A stretch of 64,000 nucleotides of DNA from Berkiella sp964594635 (GTDB taxonomy: Bacteria; Pseudomonadota; Gammaproteobacteria; Berkiellales; Berkiellaceae): positions 62,001-126,000 of the forward strand of contig CAZQMV010000006.1 of the NCBI GenBank assembly GCA_964594635.1. Direction: 5' to 3'. Below the pieces are notes generated by a model that made no database searches, had not been told where the DNA came from, and saw only the letters and a list, made by a program, of their open reading frames with translations. Shown one piece after another: positions 10,593 to 18,679 of this stretch. The position numbers and the translations under genes were made by a program. Numbering within the stretch: position 1 is the stretch's first letter; each line of letters starts with the position of its first letter.

Positions 10593-11567
10593 TTGTTGCG
10601 CTTATCCCCTCTTAAACTGTTTGTTTTTGCGGTCATGCTATCACCTTTGCTGGTGACAGCAGCGCAGATCACTTCCGCTATTCCTATACCTGAACCAAAC
10701 CTAAAAGACCCTGCCAAAATTGAATTGGGGAAAAAGCTTTTCCAAGAACCTTTATTTTCAAAAAATCTCATCACAAGTTGTGCAAGTTGCCATCAGCTCA
10801 AAAATGCGGGTGTTGATAATTTGCCACAATACATTGGAATGGATAAAAAACCGGGAGCCGTGAATACCCCTAGTGTGTTTAATTCAAGCTTGAACTTTCG
10901 ACAATTCTGGGATGGAAGAGCTAAAACGATTAGTGATGCGATAAATGATCATGTCAATGATAAAACGGTTTTTGATAATAACTGGCCAAACATTATCAAA
11001 GACATTTCGAACAGTAGTATTTACATTGTCGACTTTAAAGATGTTTACCATAATGGGATCACTCAGCAAAATATCAATGATGCATTAACAACGTATGTAG
11101 AAAGTTTATTAACACCCAACTCCAGTTTTGATCGTTATTTAAAAGGTGATAAAACCGCCTTAAGTAACGAAGCTCTCAAAGGGTTTCGATTATTTAGAAA
11201 ATACGGTTGCGTTAGCTGTCATCAGGGTCCTAATATGGGTGGTAATTTATACCAACGCCTTGGCATTTATAAAAACTATTTTCAAGATAAAGGAAAAATT
11301 GATCCTGCAGATTTTGGGCTTTTCAATGTGACAGGTAAAGAAGAAGACAAATTTTACTTCAAGGTACCTTCTTTAAGAAATATTTCTTTAACAGGGCCTT
11401 ACTTACATGATGGCTCAATAAAAACACTCCCTGAGATGATCCAAATTATGGGAGTTTATCAAGTGGGACAGCCTATTCGTAATGAAGATGCGAATAGCAT
11501 TGCTCAGTTTTTACAATCACTCAATGCAAAACCAGCACAAAGCTTACTGACAATTCAAGAGGAATAA
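10593..11567 (+). CDS. Di-haem cytochrome c peroxidase (CcpA/MauG family)
   Basis: The 324-residue product has a signal peptide (LKLFVFAVMLSPLLVTAA) and two c-type haem sites, CASCH (63-67) and CVSCH (206-210). This is the family pattern of two cytochrome c domains. FWDGRA near 105, VPSLRNISLTGPYLHDGS near 265 and the length also fit. Such enzymes reduce hydrogen peroxide in the periplasm with electrons from small cytochromes or quinol. The start is a TTG with GGAAGGAA about 8 bases upstream; the nearby ATGs are out of frame. The histidine kinase follows after 10 bases, suggesting one operon. Confidence 0.9.
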   Translation: MLRLSPLKLFVFAVMLSPLLVTAAQITSAIPIPEPNLKDPAKIELGKKLFQEPLFSKNLITSCASCHQLKNAGVDNLPQYIGMDKKPGAVNTPSVFNSSLNFRQFWDGRAKTISDAINDHVNDKTVFDNNWPNIIKDISNSSIYIVDFKDVYHNGITQQNINDALTTYVESLLTPNSSFDRYLKGDKTALSNEALKGFRLFRKYGCVSCHQGPNMGGNLYQRLGIYKNYFQDKGKIDPADFGLFNVTGKEEDKFYFKVPSLRNISLTGPYLHDGSIKTLPEMIQIMGVYQVGQPIRNEDANSIAQFLQSLNAKPAQSLLTIQEE

Positions 11568-11577
11568 GTAAAGTATT

Positions 11578-13395
11578 ATGGCGTTAAACGAACGTACCAA
11601 AGGCAATGTTACCCGCGCACTTATCGCGAGTATTGTCGTTGTGATCGTTGCTATTTACTATTACAGTGAAATACGCCCCTTTGCTTATCGAAATTATGAA
11701 ACCAATCTTAATCAATTACAAAGATTTGATGCGGAATTAAATGAAGCTTTAGTGCAAATACGGTTCGGTATCAAAAAATATTATAACCCAATTGACAAAG
11801 CCCAAAATGGTGTACAAGAAACGTTAGCAGCATTAAAGAGTGAATTAGCTGAAAAACCCAATAAAGATATTCAGAAAAATTTAGTCACATTAGAAGAAGC
11901 GATTAAAAGCAAAGAGATATTAACCGCCAAATTCAAACGGTTAAATCCCGTTTTAATTAATGCCATCTATCAATTTTCATCAGTGATGGCTGAGATTATT
12001 GAAACACAAGCCAGCACACAAGTGGTTGAAAGCTCTAACTTACAAGAGCAATACGCACAACTGTTTAATGCACAGTTTATGGATAAACTGAATAATCTAT
12101 TTCGTGGCATATTAATTTATATCAATCAGCGCAATGAAGATCGCCAAAAATATTTAATTTCCTTGGTGCAGGAAATTAACAAATCCATGGTAGAAATTAA
12201 AGCGGATCCAAAAAAGTATGCAAGCCTTGATGTTGATATGGATAGATTGGCTCAAGGGCTAGCTTATGCGACCAAAATTTTAGAAGTTCAACCTGAAATA
12301 TCCAAGATAGATGAAACTTTTTTTGAAGTGCCAATTGTTCCTGCCTTAAGCACGCTAGGCATTGCTTATAAGCATGCTTTTGATAACTATCGAACAGCTT
12401 CTTATACCTATCGTATTGTTTTATACATCCTAGTCTTTGGGTTACTACTGATTGTTCGTTGGGCATTTAGACGTTTAGCTGAAATTAATCGACAATTGGA
12501 ACAACGCGTTGCTGATAGAACTAAAGAATTAACCGTTAAAAATGCTGACTTAAATGAAGCATTGGGAGATTTAAAAGAAGCTCAAGATCAATTGATTATG
12601 CAAGAGAAAATGGCTTCGGTAGGTATGTTAACTACGGGTATTGCTCATGAAATTAAAAATCCTTTAAATTTCGTGAATAACTTTTCAGATTTGTCGATTG
12701 AATTAGTCGGTGAATTAAGTGAAGAACTCGCCCTAAACAAAGAAAAAATCGATTCTAAATCTTTAGGAATGATTGAAGATATTTTAGAGGATCTGAAAAC
12801 CAACTGCGCAAAAATCAAAGAACATGGTACCCGCGCCGATAATATTGTGAAAAATATGTTAATGCACTCTCAAGAATCTGGCGTGCAAAAAGAGATAATT
12901 GATGTTAAAACACTTTTAGAAGAAAACTGTCAAATCGCATTAGAAAGTTTTCGCAGCACTCAAGGTAAGTTCGATGTCACATTAGATAAATATTTTTCAG
13001 AAAGTCCAGTCTCCATTCTGGCTGTGCCACAAGCCATTGGTCGAGTATTTATCTACCTAATTGACAACGCACTCTATGCTCTCAAAGAAAAGAAACTTGC
13101 TTCCCCCCCTGAATTCCAACCCACATTAACGCTCAACATGCAGCAAGTGGATGAGAATATTGTCGTTAAAATACGAGATAACGGAACCGGTATTCCCAAA
13201 AAGGATGTTGATAAGGTTTTTGAACCCTTCTTCACCACAAAACCAACTGGAAAAGGAAATACAGGTCTTGGTTTATCCATCTGCTATGATACAGTAGTAA
13301 AACAACACAAAGGTGAGCTGCGTGTGGCCTCTGAAGAAGGTTCATTCACAGAGTTCACCGTGATACTACCAATCAACGCAAGAGCTAAAAGCTAA
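11578..13395 (+). CDS. Membrane sensor histidine kinase with large periplasmic all-helical domain
   Basis: The 605-residue kinase has membrane segments at about 13-31 and 278-297. They flank a ~245-residue helical periplasmic domain whose start (LDxxLxxALxxIRFGIKKYYNP-like) resembles DAHL ligand-binding domains. A coiled coil (300-345) leads to the phospho-acceptor His357 in GIAHEIKNPLNF. The ATPase domain has the N box (LIDNALYAL), G1 (IRDNGTGIP), F box (VFEPFFTTK) and G2 (GNTGLGLS). No receiver domain or partner regulator is nearby. It lies between a periplasmic peroxidase and a YfiR-like protein, with gaps of 10 and 12 bases. This suggests a sensor of a periplasmic redox or envelope signal. 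The ligand and target regulator are unknown. Confidence 0.88.
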   Translation: MALNERTKGNVTRALIASIVVVIVAIYYYSEIRPFAYRNYETNLNQLQRFDAELNEALVQIRFGIKKYYNPIDKAQNGVQETLAALKSELAEKPNKDIQKNLVTLEEAIKSKEILTAKFKRLNPVLINAIYQFSSVMAEIIETQASTQVVESSNLQEQYAQLFNAQFMDKLNNLFRGILIYINQRNEDRQKYLISLVQEINKSMVEIKADPKKYASLDVDMDRLAQGLAYATKILEVQPEISKIDETFFEVPIVPALSTLGIAYKHAFDNYRTASYTYRIVLYILVFGLLLIVRWAFRRLAEINRQLEQRVADRTKELTVKNADLNEALGDLKEAQDQLIMQEKMASVGMLTTGIAHEIKNPLNFVNNFSDLSIELVGELSEELALNKEKIDSKSLGMIEDILEDLKTNCAKIKEHGTRADNIVKNMLMHSQESGVQKEIIDVKTLLEENCQIALESFRSTQGKFDVTLDKYFSESPVSILAVPQAIGRVFIYLIDNALYALKEKKLASPPEFQPTLTLNMQQVDENIVVKIRDNGTGIPKKDVDKVFEPFFTTKPTGKGNTGLGLSICYDTVVKQHKGELRVASEEGSFTEFTVILPINARAKS

Positions 13396-13407
13396 TTTGG
13401 TTAATGC

Positions 13408-14094
13408 ATGAACAAATCTTGTACACAACGCACTTTGCGTCTTCTAACTAGCATTATTGTTGTTAGTTATCTTGCAATTTTACCAACCACATTATTAGCA
13501 GGCGCAACTCCTGGCGCTTCAGATGGTGGTTTACCACAAGGGATGTCAAGTGGTGGTAGTGAATACACGCCTGAATCACGCGAATACCATTTGAAGGCCG
13601 CTTTTTTACGCTATGTTGCCAGATTCGTGGAATGGCCAGAGAGTAGCTTGCCTGAAAGCTCAATTAATATTTGCGTTTTAGGTCAGGTAACTTCTTTCGA
13701 GGGCTTAAATTCCATTAACAACAAACCCGTGGGTGATAGATCATTAGCTGTTTCGAAAATTTCTAAAGTGGCAGATTCTTTTGACCATTGCCAAATTCTG
13801 TTTGTCACAAAAACCGAAGAAGACAATATGAAAGACATTATTGCTGCAATACAGAATAAACCTATACTCGGTTTCGGCGATATGGATGGTTTTGCAGAAG
13901 CCGGTGGTGCAATGAACTTCTATATCGTGAACAATCGCTTAGCGATTATGACGAATCTTCCTGCCGTTGAAAAAGCAGGCTTGAAGATCAATCCACGCAT
14001 GCTGCGCTTAGTCACCATTATCCCACCGATTGATCAATCGAGCTTTGATAAAGCTCCTCCGCCTGAAGAGCCGGAAGAGCCGAAGAAGAAATAA
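13408..14094 (+). CDS. YfiR-like (DUF4154) periplasmic protein
   Basis: The 228-residue product has a signal peptide ending near ALLAGA-like residues (~31). The YfiR/DUF4154 domain spans ~50-205: YHLKAAFLRYVARFVEWPE at its start, INICVLG, then GGAMNFYIVNNRLAIMTNLPAVEKAGL and a closing RMLRLV. The tail is Pro/Glu/Lys-rich. In Pseudomonas YfiR is the periplasmic repressor of the diguanylate cyclase YfiN and responds to redox state. Here there is no GGDEF partner; the neighbour is a histidine kinase, so YfiR-like control of that kinase is a reasonable inference. Twelve bases separate the two genes. Confidence 0.85.
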   Translation: MNKSCTQRTLRLLTSIIVVSYLAILPTTLLAGATPGASDGGLPQGMSSGGSEYTPESREYHLKAAFLRYVARFVEWPESSLPESSINICVLGQVTSFEGLNSINNKPVGDRSLAVSKISKVADSFDHCQILFVTKTEEDNMKDIIAAIQNKPILGFGDMDGFAEAGGAMNFYIVNNRLAIMTNLPAVEKAGLKINPRMLRLVTIIPPIDQSSFDKAPPPEEPEEPKKK

Positions 14095-14274
14095 GAACTT
14101 AAATCCCATAAATCTCCCTGCCGCTTTGCGGCTCCCCTCTTTACAAAAGAGGGGCACTGGTTCGCTTCGCTCACCGGCGCGAAGCGCCAATAGCCCACTT
14201 TTGCCTGCCTTGGCGTAGCTTTAGCGAAGACAGGTAAAGGGGGCGGCAAACGTAGTGAGCGGGGGATTTAGTTA
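14095..14274. repeat. Palindrome-rich, GC-rich intergenic element between convergent genes
   Basis: This 180-bp stretch holds three inverted repeats: CCCCTCTTT...AAAGAGGGG (14134-14154), CGCTTCG...CGAAGCG around 14163-14187, and outer arms resembling AAATCTCCC...GGGGATTT near both ends. It is more GC-rich than its surroundings and looks like a dispersed palindromic element rather than a gene. Open frames across it have no ribosome-binding site. It may also end transcription of both flanking genes. Confidence 0.6.
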
Positions 14275-15009
14275 TTACTGACCTGCTAACGTATCATCTA
14301 AAATAATCGCTTCAACCAGATCTTCCACCCACTTCTCACCCTCGGTTAATTTCAATTCATCAATGATGACTTCATGTCTCGCTGCATTTCGCACGACTAA
14401 TGCAATACAAGCATAATCAAGGCCTAATTCACGGGCTAAAGCCGCTTCTGGCATACCTGTCATACCCACAAGATCGCAACCATCACGCGCAATACGTTCG
14501 ATTTCTGCTGCGGTTTCAAGGCGGGGTCCTTGCGTTATCGCGTAAGTCGCTTGAGATGAAACGGGAATGCCCAATTTTTCAGATTGAATGAGAATGAGTT
14601 GACGAAGTTTTTCACTATAGGGCTCTGTGAAGTTTACGTGCGTCAGTTCCGATTCGCCTAAGAATGTGTTCTCGCGACCATAGGTGTAATCAATGAGCTG
14701 ATGAGGAACCACAACATCACCAGGAGAAAAGATATCGATAATACCTGCTACTGCCGCTGTTGCAATAACGGTTTGTACACCCGCGTCTCGCAAAGCCCAG
14801 ATATTGGCTCGATAATTGATTTGATGTGGTGGCATCGGTTGCTCGCTACCGCGACGTGGTAAATAAACCACTTCTTGGTTGCCTAATATCCCATAACTTA
14901 AGGGTGCAGAGGGTTCACCGTAAGGTGTTTTCACGCTAGTGCTATGGGTAATGACTAAATTTTTAAGGGAGGCGAAATGTGAGCCCCCTATAACCGCAAT
15001 CTTATTCAT
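14275..15009 (-). CDS. S-methyl-5'-thioinosine phosphorylase (MTAP/PNP family)
   Basis: The 244-residue enzyme begins IAVIGGSHF and has the MTAP-family signatures TPYGEPSAPL, YLPRRG, NYRANIWAL and MTGMPEAALARELGL. Near the end VVRNAARHE carries Asn where MTAP enzymes have Asp; Asn at this position is associated with 6-oxopurine substrates. That favours methylthioinosine over methylthioadenosine. The reaction splits the nucleoside with phosphate to hypoxanthine and methylthioribose-1-phosphate. The frame is open upstream to 15066, but alignment to the family favours ATG 15009. The hypoxanthine phosphoribosyltransferase lies just upstream and would use the hypoxanthine released. Confidence 0.8.
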   Translation of the reverse strand: MNKIAVIGGSHFASLKNLVITHSTSVKTPYGEPSAPLSYGILGNQEVVYLPRRGSEQPMPPHQINYRANIWALRDAGVQTVIATAAVAGIIDIFSPGDVVVPHQLIDYTYGRENTFLGESELTHVNFTEPYSEKLRQLILIQSEKLGIPVSSQATYAITQGPRLETAAEIERIARDGCDLVGMTGMPEAALARELGLDYACIALVVRNAARHEVIIDELKLTEGEKWVEDLVEAIILDDTLAGQ

Positions 15010-15137
15010 ATCCTCTTCGCATTTGACTTTTATCCATTGTTGCCTATGGGCTCCCGCAATCCTCATGTATCAGAATACACTGCGGCTGCTCGCCCCTTGG
15101 CGCCTCGCCTAAAAGCCAACTGCTGTGAGGCTTCAGT
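15010..15137. repeat. GC-rich intergenic segment with palindromes, possible dispersed repeat
   Basis: The 128 bases between two co-directional genes are GC-rich and include GGCGAGGCGCCAAGGGGCGA (minus strand), which can fold through its GGCGCC core. It looks unlike ordinary local spacer and recalls intergenic repeats seen between operon genes in related bacteria. A genome-wide search would be needed to confirm other copies. Confidence 0.35.
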
Positions 15138-15713
15138 TTATTCGTCTTCTTTTGCAACAGCAAAAATGCCGGGTGCATTTCGAAGATAACCTTGGTAATC
15201 CATACCGTAACCATAGATGTAGCGATTTTCAACAACAATTCCTGTGTAATCGGCTTTTTGTAGGCCTGCTGCAGGACGTATTACTTCTTTATCAACTAAC
15301 ACGGCTGTTTTCACAGCAAGTGCACCTTGCTCTTTGCAATAATCGATAATACCCGCCAAGGTAATACCATGGTCTAAAATATCATCAACAATTAAAACGG
15401 TTCGACCTTTTAATGACAATCTGGGTTTAACAACCCACTTTAGCTGTGAACCTACCAGTTCGTCACCATAACGTGATGCATGGATATAATCCATTTGCAG
15501 TGGGAAATCGAGCAGCGTTAATAATTTACCGGTTAAAACTACGCCCCCAATGAGAACACAAAGAACAATGGGATTTTCGTCTTGAAGATCAAGCTGAATA
15601 GCGGTAGCCATGTTTTTTAAGGCGCGCTCAATCTGGTCAGATTGATACAGACAATGTGCGCGTGCGGAGACACCTTTGATTTTTTCAGGTGCAGTCATTT
15701 CAGCCATAATCAA
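15138..15713 (-). CDS. hpt: Hypoxanthine(-guanine) phosphoribosyltransferase
   Basis: This is a type I phosphoribosyltransferase of about 190 residues. The PRPP-binding loop is VLIVDDILDHGITL (residues ~108-121), preceded by ASRYGDE (flexible-loop region) and followed by the purine-binding C-terminal part (VDKEV...GYGMDYQGYLRN). It converts hypoxanthine or guanine plus PRPP to IMP or GMP. Start choice: TTG 15713 has AGGGG seven bases upstream, while ATG 15707 is six bases further in with poorer spacing. It sits between nagZ and the methylthioinosine phosphorylase on the same strand, consistent with purine salvage. Confidence 0.9.
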   Translation of the reverse strand: MIMAEMTAPEKIKGVSARAHCLYQSDQIERALKNMATAIQLDLQDENPIVLCVLIGGVVLTGKLLTLLDFPLQMDYIHASRYGDELVGSQLKWVVKPRLSLKGRTVLIVDDILDHGITLAGIIDYCKEQGALAVKTAVLVDKEVIRPAAGLQKADYTGIVVENRYIYGYGMDYQGYLRNAPGIFAVAKEDE

Positions 15714-15775
15714 TGGATTACCCCTAATGCAAAAACGCTATAGATTATGAGGTTTTTTGCACAACTGCAAGTTTA

Positions 15776-16828
15776 TCACACCTGCGCCTCATAGTTGACT
15801 AACTCATTTAGAACAGCATGAGCTGTTTGCCATGCAGATGATCCCGCTAGGGATTGCCAATCGGGTGTTTCACCCACCGCAAGTAAACTCATACGTCTTC
15901 GTTGTGTCGCTTCATTAGCAGTGTCTTTAATGGCTTCGAGGGTTTCAATAGCACCTTGACGATGATTACAGACTAAAAGGTAATCACAACCTGCTGCTAA
16001 TGCGCGCTTAGCACGTTCCGCATAGGTTCCCATCCCTTCTGCACCACCCATTGATAAATCATCGCTGATGATAGCGCCATCAAAACCAAGCTGTTGTCGT
16101 AAAACCGTTTGTAACCAATGTTGTGAAAAGCCCGCGGGCATTGGATCGATCTCTGAATAAACAATATGCGCCGGCATAATGGCACTTAAGCCTTGCTGAA
16201 TGACTAAGCGAAACGGCAACATATCGACATCAATCTCAGCTTTTGATCGCGCATCTACGGGTAAACCTAAATGGGAATCTAAAGCGACCGAACCATGCCC
16301 AGGAAAGTGCTTGCCGGTTGCATGCATACCCGCTTTTGCCATCCCCCTGATATAGGCATTGGCAAGCTTTGCAACCATTTCTGGATCACGGTGAAAAGCT
16401 CTGTCACCAATAATTTGGCTAATGCCATTATCTAAATCTAAAACGGGTGCAAAACTTAAATCCACGCCAAGTGAACGTACTTCTAATGCCATCAAATGGC
16501 CCAGTTTTTCAGCCATTTCTAGTACGGCAGACAAACTTGGATTGCTTTCTAAACGTTCTCCCAAGATGCGTAGCTTGGGTAATCGGGTCATGCCTTTAAT
16601 AAACCGCTGGACGCGTCCCCCTTCTTGATCGACGCATAATAATAAATTCGAACGCAGCGCTTTGATCTCTTTTGCAAGATGAGCTAACTGAGCAGGGCTT
16701 TCATAATTGCGGCTAAAAAAGATCACACCACCTACATTTGGGTGTACCAAGATCTCTTTATCTTCGGCGGTTAAAGAATGACCATCGACATCGAGCAGAA
16801 TGGGTCCAAGCGGTGCTGTTTTATTCAT
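15776..16828 (-). CDS. nagZ: Beta-N-acetylhexosaminidase NagZ
   Basis: The 350-residue glycoside hydrolase family 3 enzyme is cytoplasmic, with no signal peptide. Diagnostic motifs are VDQEGGRVQRF (67-76), the catalytic loop KHFPGHGSVALDSH (173-186) and SDDLSM (255-260), which contains the Asp nucleophile. It removes N-acetylglucosamine from anhydro-muropeptides during peptidoglycan recycling. Length and motifs match E. coli NagZ. It starts 3 bases after the stop of the YkuD-type gene, indicating translational coupling and a shared recycling role. Confidence 0.95.
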   Translation of the reverse strand: MNKTAPLGPILLDVDGHSLTAEDKEILVHPNVGGVIFFSRNYESPAQLAHLAKEIKALRSNLLLCVDQEGGRVQRFIKGMTRLPKLRILGERLESNPSLSAVLEMAEKLGHLMALEVRSLGVDLSFAPVLDLDNGISQIIGDRAFHRDPEMVAKLANAYIRGMAKAGMHATGKHFPGHGSVALDSHLGLPVDARSKAEIDVDMLPFRLVIQQGLSAIMPAHIVYSEIDPMPAGFSQHWLQTVLRQQLGFDGAIISDDLSMGGAEGMGTYAERAKRALAAGCDYLLVCNHRQGAIETLEAIKDTANEATQRRRMSLLAVGETPDWQSLAGSSAWQTAHAVLNELVNYEAQV

Positions 16829-16831
16829 GCC

Positions 16832-17311
16832 TCATCCTTGTATTAAGACTTCTGTTTTTGTAGGAACAAGATCAAAAAGTTCAATAATGTCACTGTTTCG
16901 CATACGAATGCAGCCGTGAGAAGCAGGCATACCCTGAATTGTGTCATCTGGTGAGCCATGAATATAAATATATCGTTGCATCGTATCGCAATCATTTAAA
17001 CGATTTTTGCCTACTTCAAGACCACTTAACCATAAAATGCGTGATAAGATCCAATCGCGTTCGGGATATTGCTTTGCAAGTTGAGAGGAATAAATTTCGC
17101 CCGTAAAACGGCGTCTAACAAAGACCGCATGCATAGGGTAATTGCTACCAATTTTAGCACGGATAATATGCCGGCCACGCGGGGTTTGCTCGCTACCTTT
17201 CTTTTCACCTAAACCTTTTGCTGCCGTGGAAATAGCATAGGTTTTTAGCAATTGGCCCGCTTGGTAATGATGCATTGCTTGATTGGCAACATCGACAATT
17301 AACGTTTGCAA
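16832..17311 (-). CDS. YkuD-fold L,D-transpeptidase/L,D-carboxypeptidase without signal peptide
   Basis: The 159-residue protein has the YkuD catalytic motif HGSPDD...ASHGCIRM with nucleophile Cys134 and His118/His132. It begins MQTLIVDVANQAM, with no signal peptide, transmembrane anchor or peptidoglycan-binding domain. Periplasmic L,D-transpeptidases need export. A small cytoplasmic YkuD protein coupled to nagZ instead resembles the L,D-carboxypeptidases described in Acinetobacter (ElsL) and Vibrio (LdcV), which trim tetrapeptides during murein recycling. The family is certain; the carboxypeptidase role is inferred from location and context. Confidence 0.85.
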   Translation of the reverse strand: MQTLIVDVANQAMHHYQAGQLLKTYAISTAAKGLGEKKGSEQTPRGRHIIRAKIGSNYPMHAVFVRRRFTGEIYSSQLAKQYPERDWILSRILWLSGLEVGKNRLNDCDTMQRYIYIHGSPDDTIQGMPASHGCIRMRNSDIIELFDLVPTKTEVLIQG

Positions 17312-17414
17312 AACACCCTCCCGCTTTGTAAAAGCTTATTGTCTCAAAATCAGCCGGTTGTGCAACTGCTTTCCCATCTCTATAGTCTAGGTCGTCTTTC
17401 AATAGGAGTATTTT

Positions 17415-17843
17415 ATGAAAGTTAGTCTTAAAAAAATGTCAGTATTGAGCTTATTAGGCGCAAGTTTACTGAGCACGAATATTGCTTTTGCCAACCAAAT
17501 TACCTTAACAAATCAAACCTCGCTATCACTGGGCACTTCTATTTCTGGCTTACCTGGCCAAGCAATTGCTCCCAATTCAAGTAGGTCAGCAAACTACACC
17601 TTACTGAGTATGGGCTGTTTCTTTGGTGGCTCAACCACTAATTGTCCCATTGTGTTTACCGATAATGTGACAGGCTCTCCTGTTGCTACCGTTTATATGA
17701 ATGTTGATAACTTAACGATAAGTCAACCACCCAAGTTTCATGGTACTTATGCCAATGATTATGAAGCGACAGGTTGGCAATCATCTCCCATTTCGACGAT
17801 CTGTATTGTGAAAAAAGACAATACTGAAAACGTCGTTGCATAA
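17415..17843 (+). CDS. Small secreted protein of unknown function
   Basis: The 142-residue product has a clear signal peptide (KKMSVLSLLGASLLSTNIAFA, cleavage about residue 26). The mature part, ~116 residues, is rich in Ser, Thr and Asn, has three Cys (around 68, 77 and 134) and alternating hydrophobic residues that suggest a beta-sandwich. No family is recognised. It forms its own unit: GGAG lies about 10 bases before the ATG, a divergent operon is on one side and a strong terminator follows directly. Periplasmic, surface or extracellular location cannot be distinguished. Confidence 0.75.
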   Translation: MKVSLKKMSVLSLLGASLLSTNIAFANQITLTNQTSLSLGTSISGLPGQAIAPNSSRSANYTLLSMGCFFGGSTTNCPIVFTDNVTGSPVATVYMNVDNLTISQPPKFHGTYANDYEATGWQSSPISTICIVKKDNTENVVA

Positions 17844-17858
17844 AGCTTGATCAAAAAA

Positions 17859-17885
17859 AAAGCCCCTTTTAAAGGGGCTTTTTTT
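17859..17885 (+). terminator. Rho-independent terminator after the small secreted protein
   Basis: A perfect AAAGCCCCTTT/AAAGGGGCTTT hairpin is followed by a T run and preceded by an A run. It can also serve the convergent TetR gene. Confidence 0.93.
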
Positions 17886-17902
17886 TGAATGCTCGAACTA
17901 GT

Positions 17903-18523
17903 TTAGTCGACCAATTCTTCTTCTCTAGCCTGCACAGTCGCTGGCATTTGTACCTTGCGGTTAGCCAACATTTCTAACCAAGCTTTCAGCTCTTCGCATT
18001 GGCGTTGAGCTAACTTGGGATCTTTGAAAGTATGTGTCAGTAAGAACATACCTTGAACACTCGAGATCAGATTTAAAGATAAGCCTGGCGCTTTATCTTC
18101 TAAGCCTAATGCTCTGAATTGTTCTTCAGACCATTGCAGGATATCGTGCAATAATTTGGCAGCAAGATCGGATAACGCACCACCTTGTTTACCTAATTCT
18201 TGGCATAAGCCGCCAATTGGGCAACCAAAACGAGCGGTCACTTCTAAATGTTCTAAGCTGTATTTAACCAGCGTCATTAATCGAGCGAGAGGATCTGAAA
18301 TTTCAGACCAAGACGCCAAGCGCTCTGACCATTCAGCAGCTCTTTTTTCGATCACAGCAATACCAATTGCTTCTTTAGTCTTAAAATAATAGTAAACATT
18401 ACCAAGCGGCACATCGGCTTCTTGAGCAATGTCTGCGAGAGTTGTTAAGTTGAAGCCTTGTTGGTGAATCAATACCTTTGCTGCTTCGATGAGTCGTATA
18501 CGTTTATCAGTTTTCCGTGGCAT
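17903..18523 (-). CDS. TetR-family transcriptional regulator
   Basis: About 206 residues from the preferred ATG at 18523 (MPRKTDKR); the frame stays open to 18562. The N-terminal TetR helix-turn-helix is clear: RLIEAAKVLIHQQGF, then LADIAQEADVPLGNVYYYFKTKEAI. The C-terminal helical domain contains FGCPIGGLCQELG and binds an unknown ligand. It is downstream of the FadL-like gene and at the end of a fatty-acid block on the same strand. It is therefore a candidate fad regulator, as PsrA or TetR-type FadR are elsewhere, but this is an inference from position. Confidence 0.88.
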   Translation of the reverse strand: MPRKTDKRIRLIEAAKVLIHQQGFNLTTLADIAQEADVPLGNVYYYFKTKEAIGIAVIEKRAAEWSERLASWSEISDPLARLMTLVKYSLEHLEVTARFGCPIGGLCQELGKQGGALSDLAAKLLHDILQWSEEQFRALGLEDKAPGLSLNLISSVQGMFLLTHTFKDPKLAQRQCEELKAWLEMLANRKVQMPATVQAREEELVD

Positions 18524-18610
18524 AACGTCCATAATCCATTTTTTTGTTGGGATAAACTTCAATCCACTTTATCGTTGCCGATCTACATCCATCCACTTAC
18601 CTACAACAAC

Positions 18611-18640
18611 TATAGTCAGTGCTTTAACGCACTGACTATA
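18611..18640. promoter_or_regulatory. Perfect 12-bp inverted repeat upstream of the TetR gene
   Basis: TATAGTCAGTGC (18611-18622) and GCACTGACTATA (18629-18640) are exact inverse complements with a 6-nt spacer. It lies between the FadL-like stop and the TetR start, without a T run. It is either a terminator for the upstream gene or an operator for the regulator; TetR proteins bind palindromes of this size. Confidence 0.5.
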
Positions 18641-18679
18641 ACCCCTTTATTTCGTTAAGCGCATTGCTAACTCAACAGA

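Noticed and set aside
14008..14249. Overlapping open frames on both strands across the palindromic spacer
   Set aside because: They have no ribosome-binding sites, low-complexity products and follow the repeat structure.
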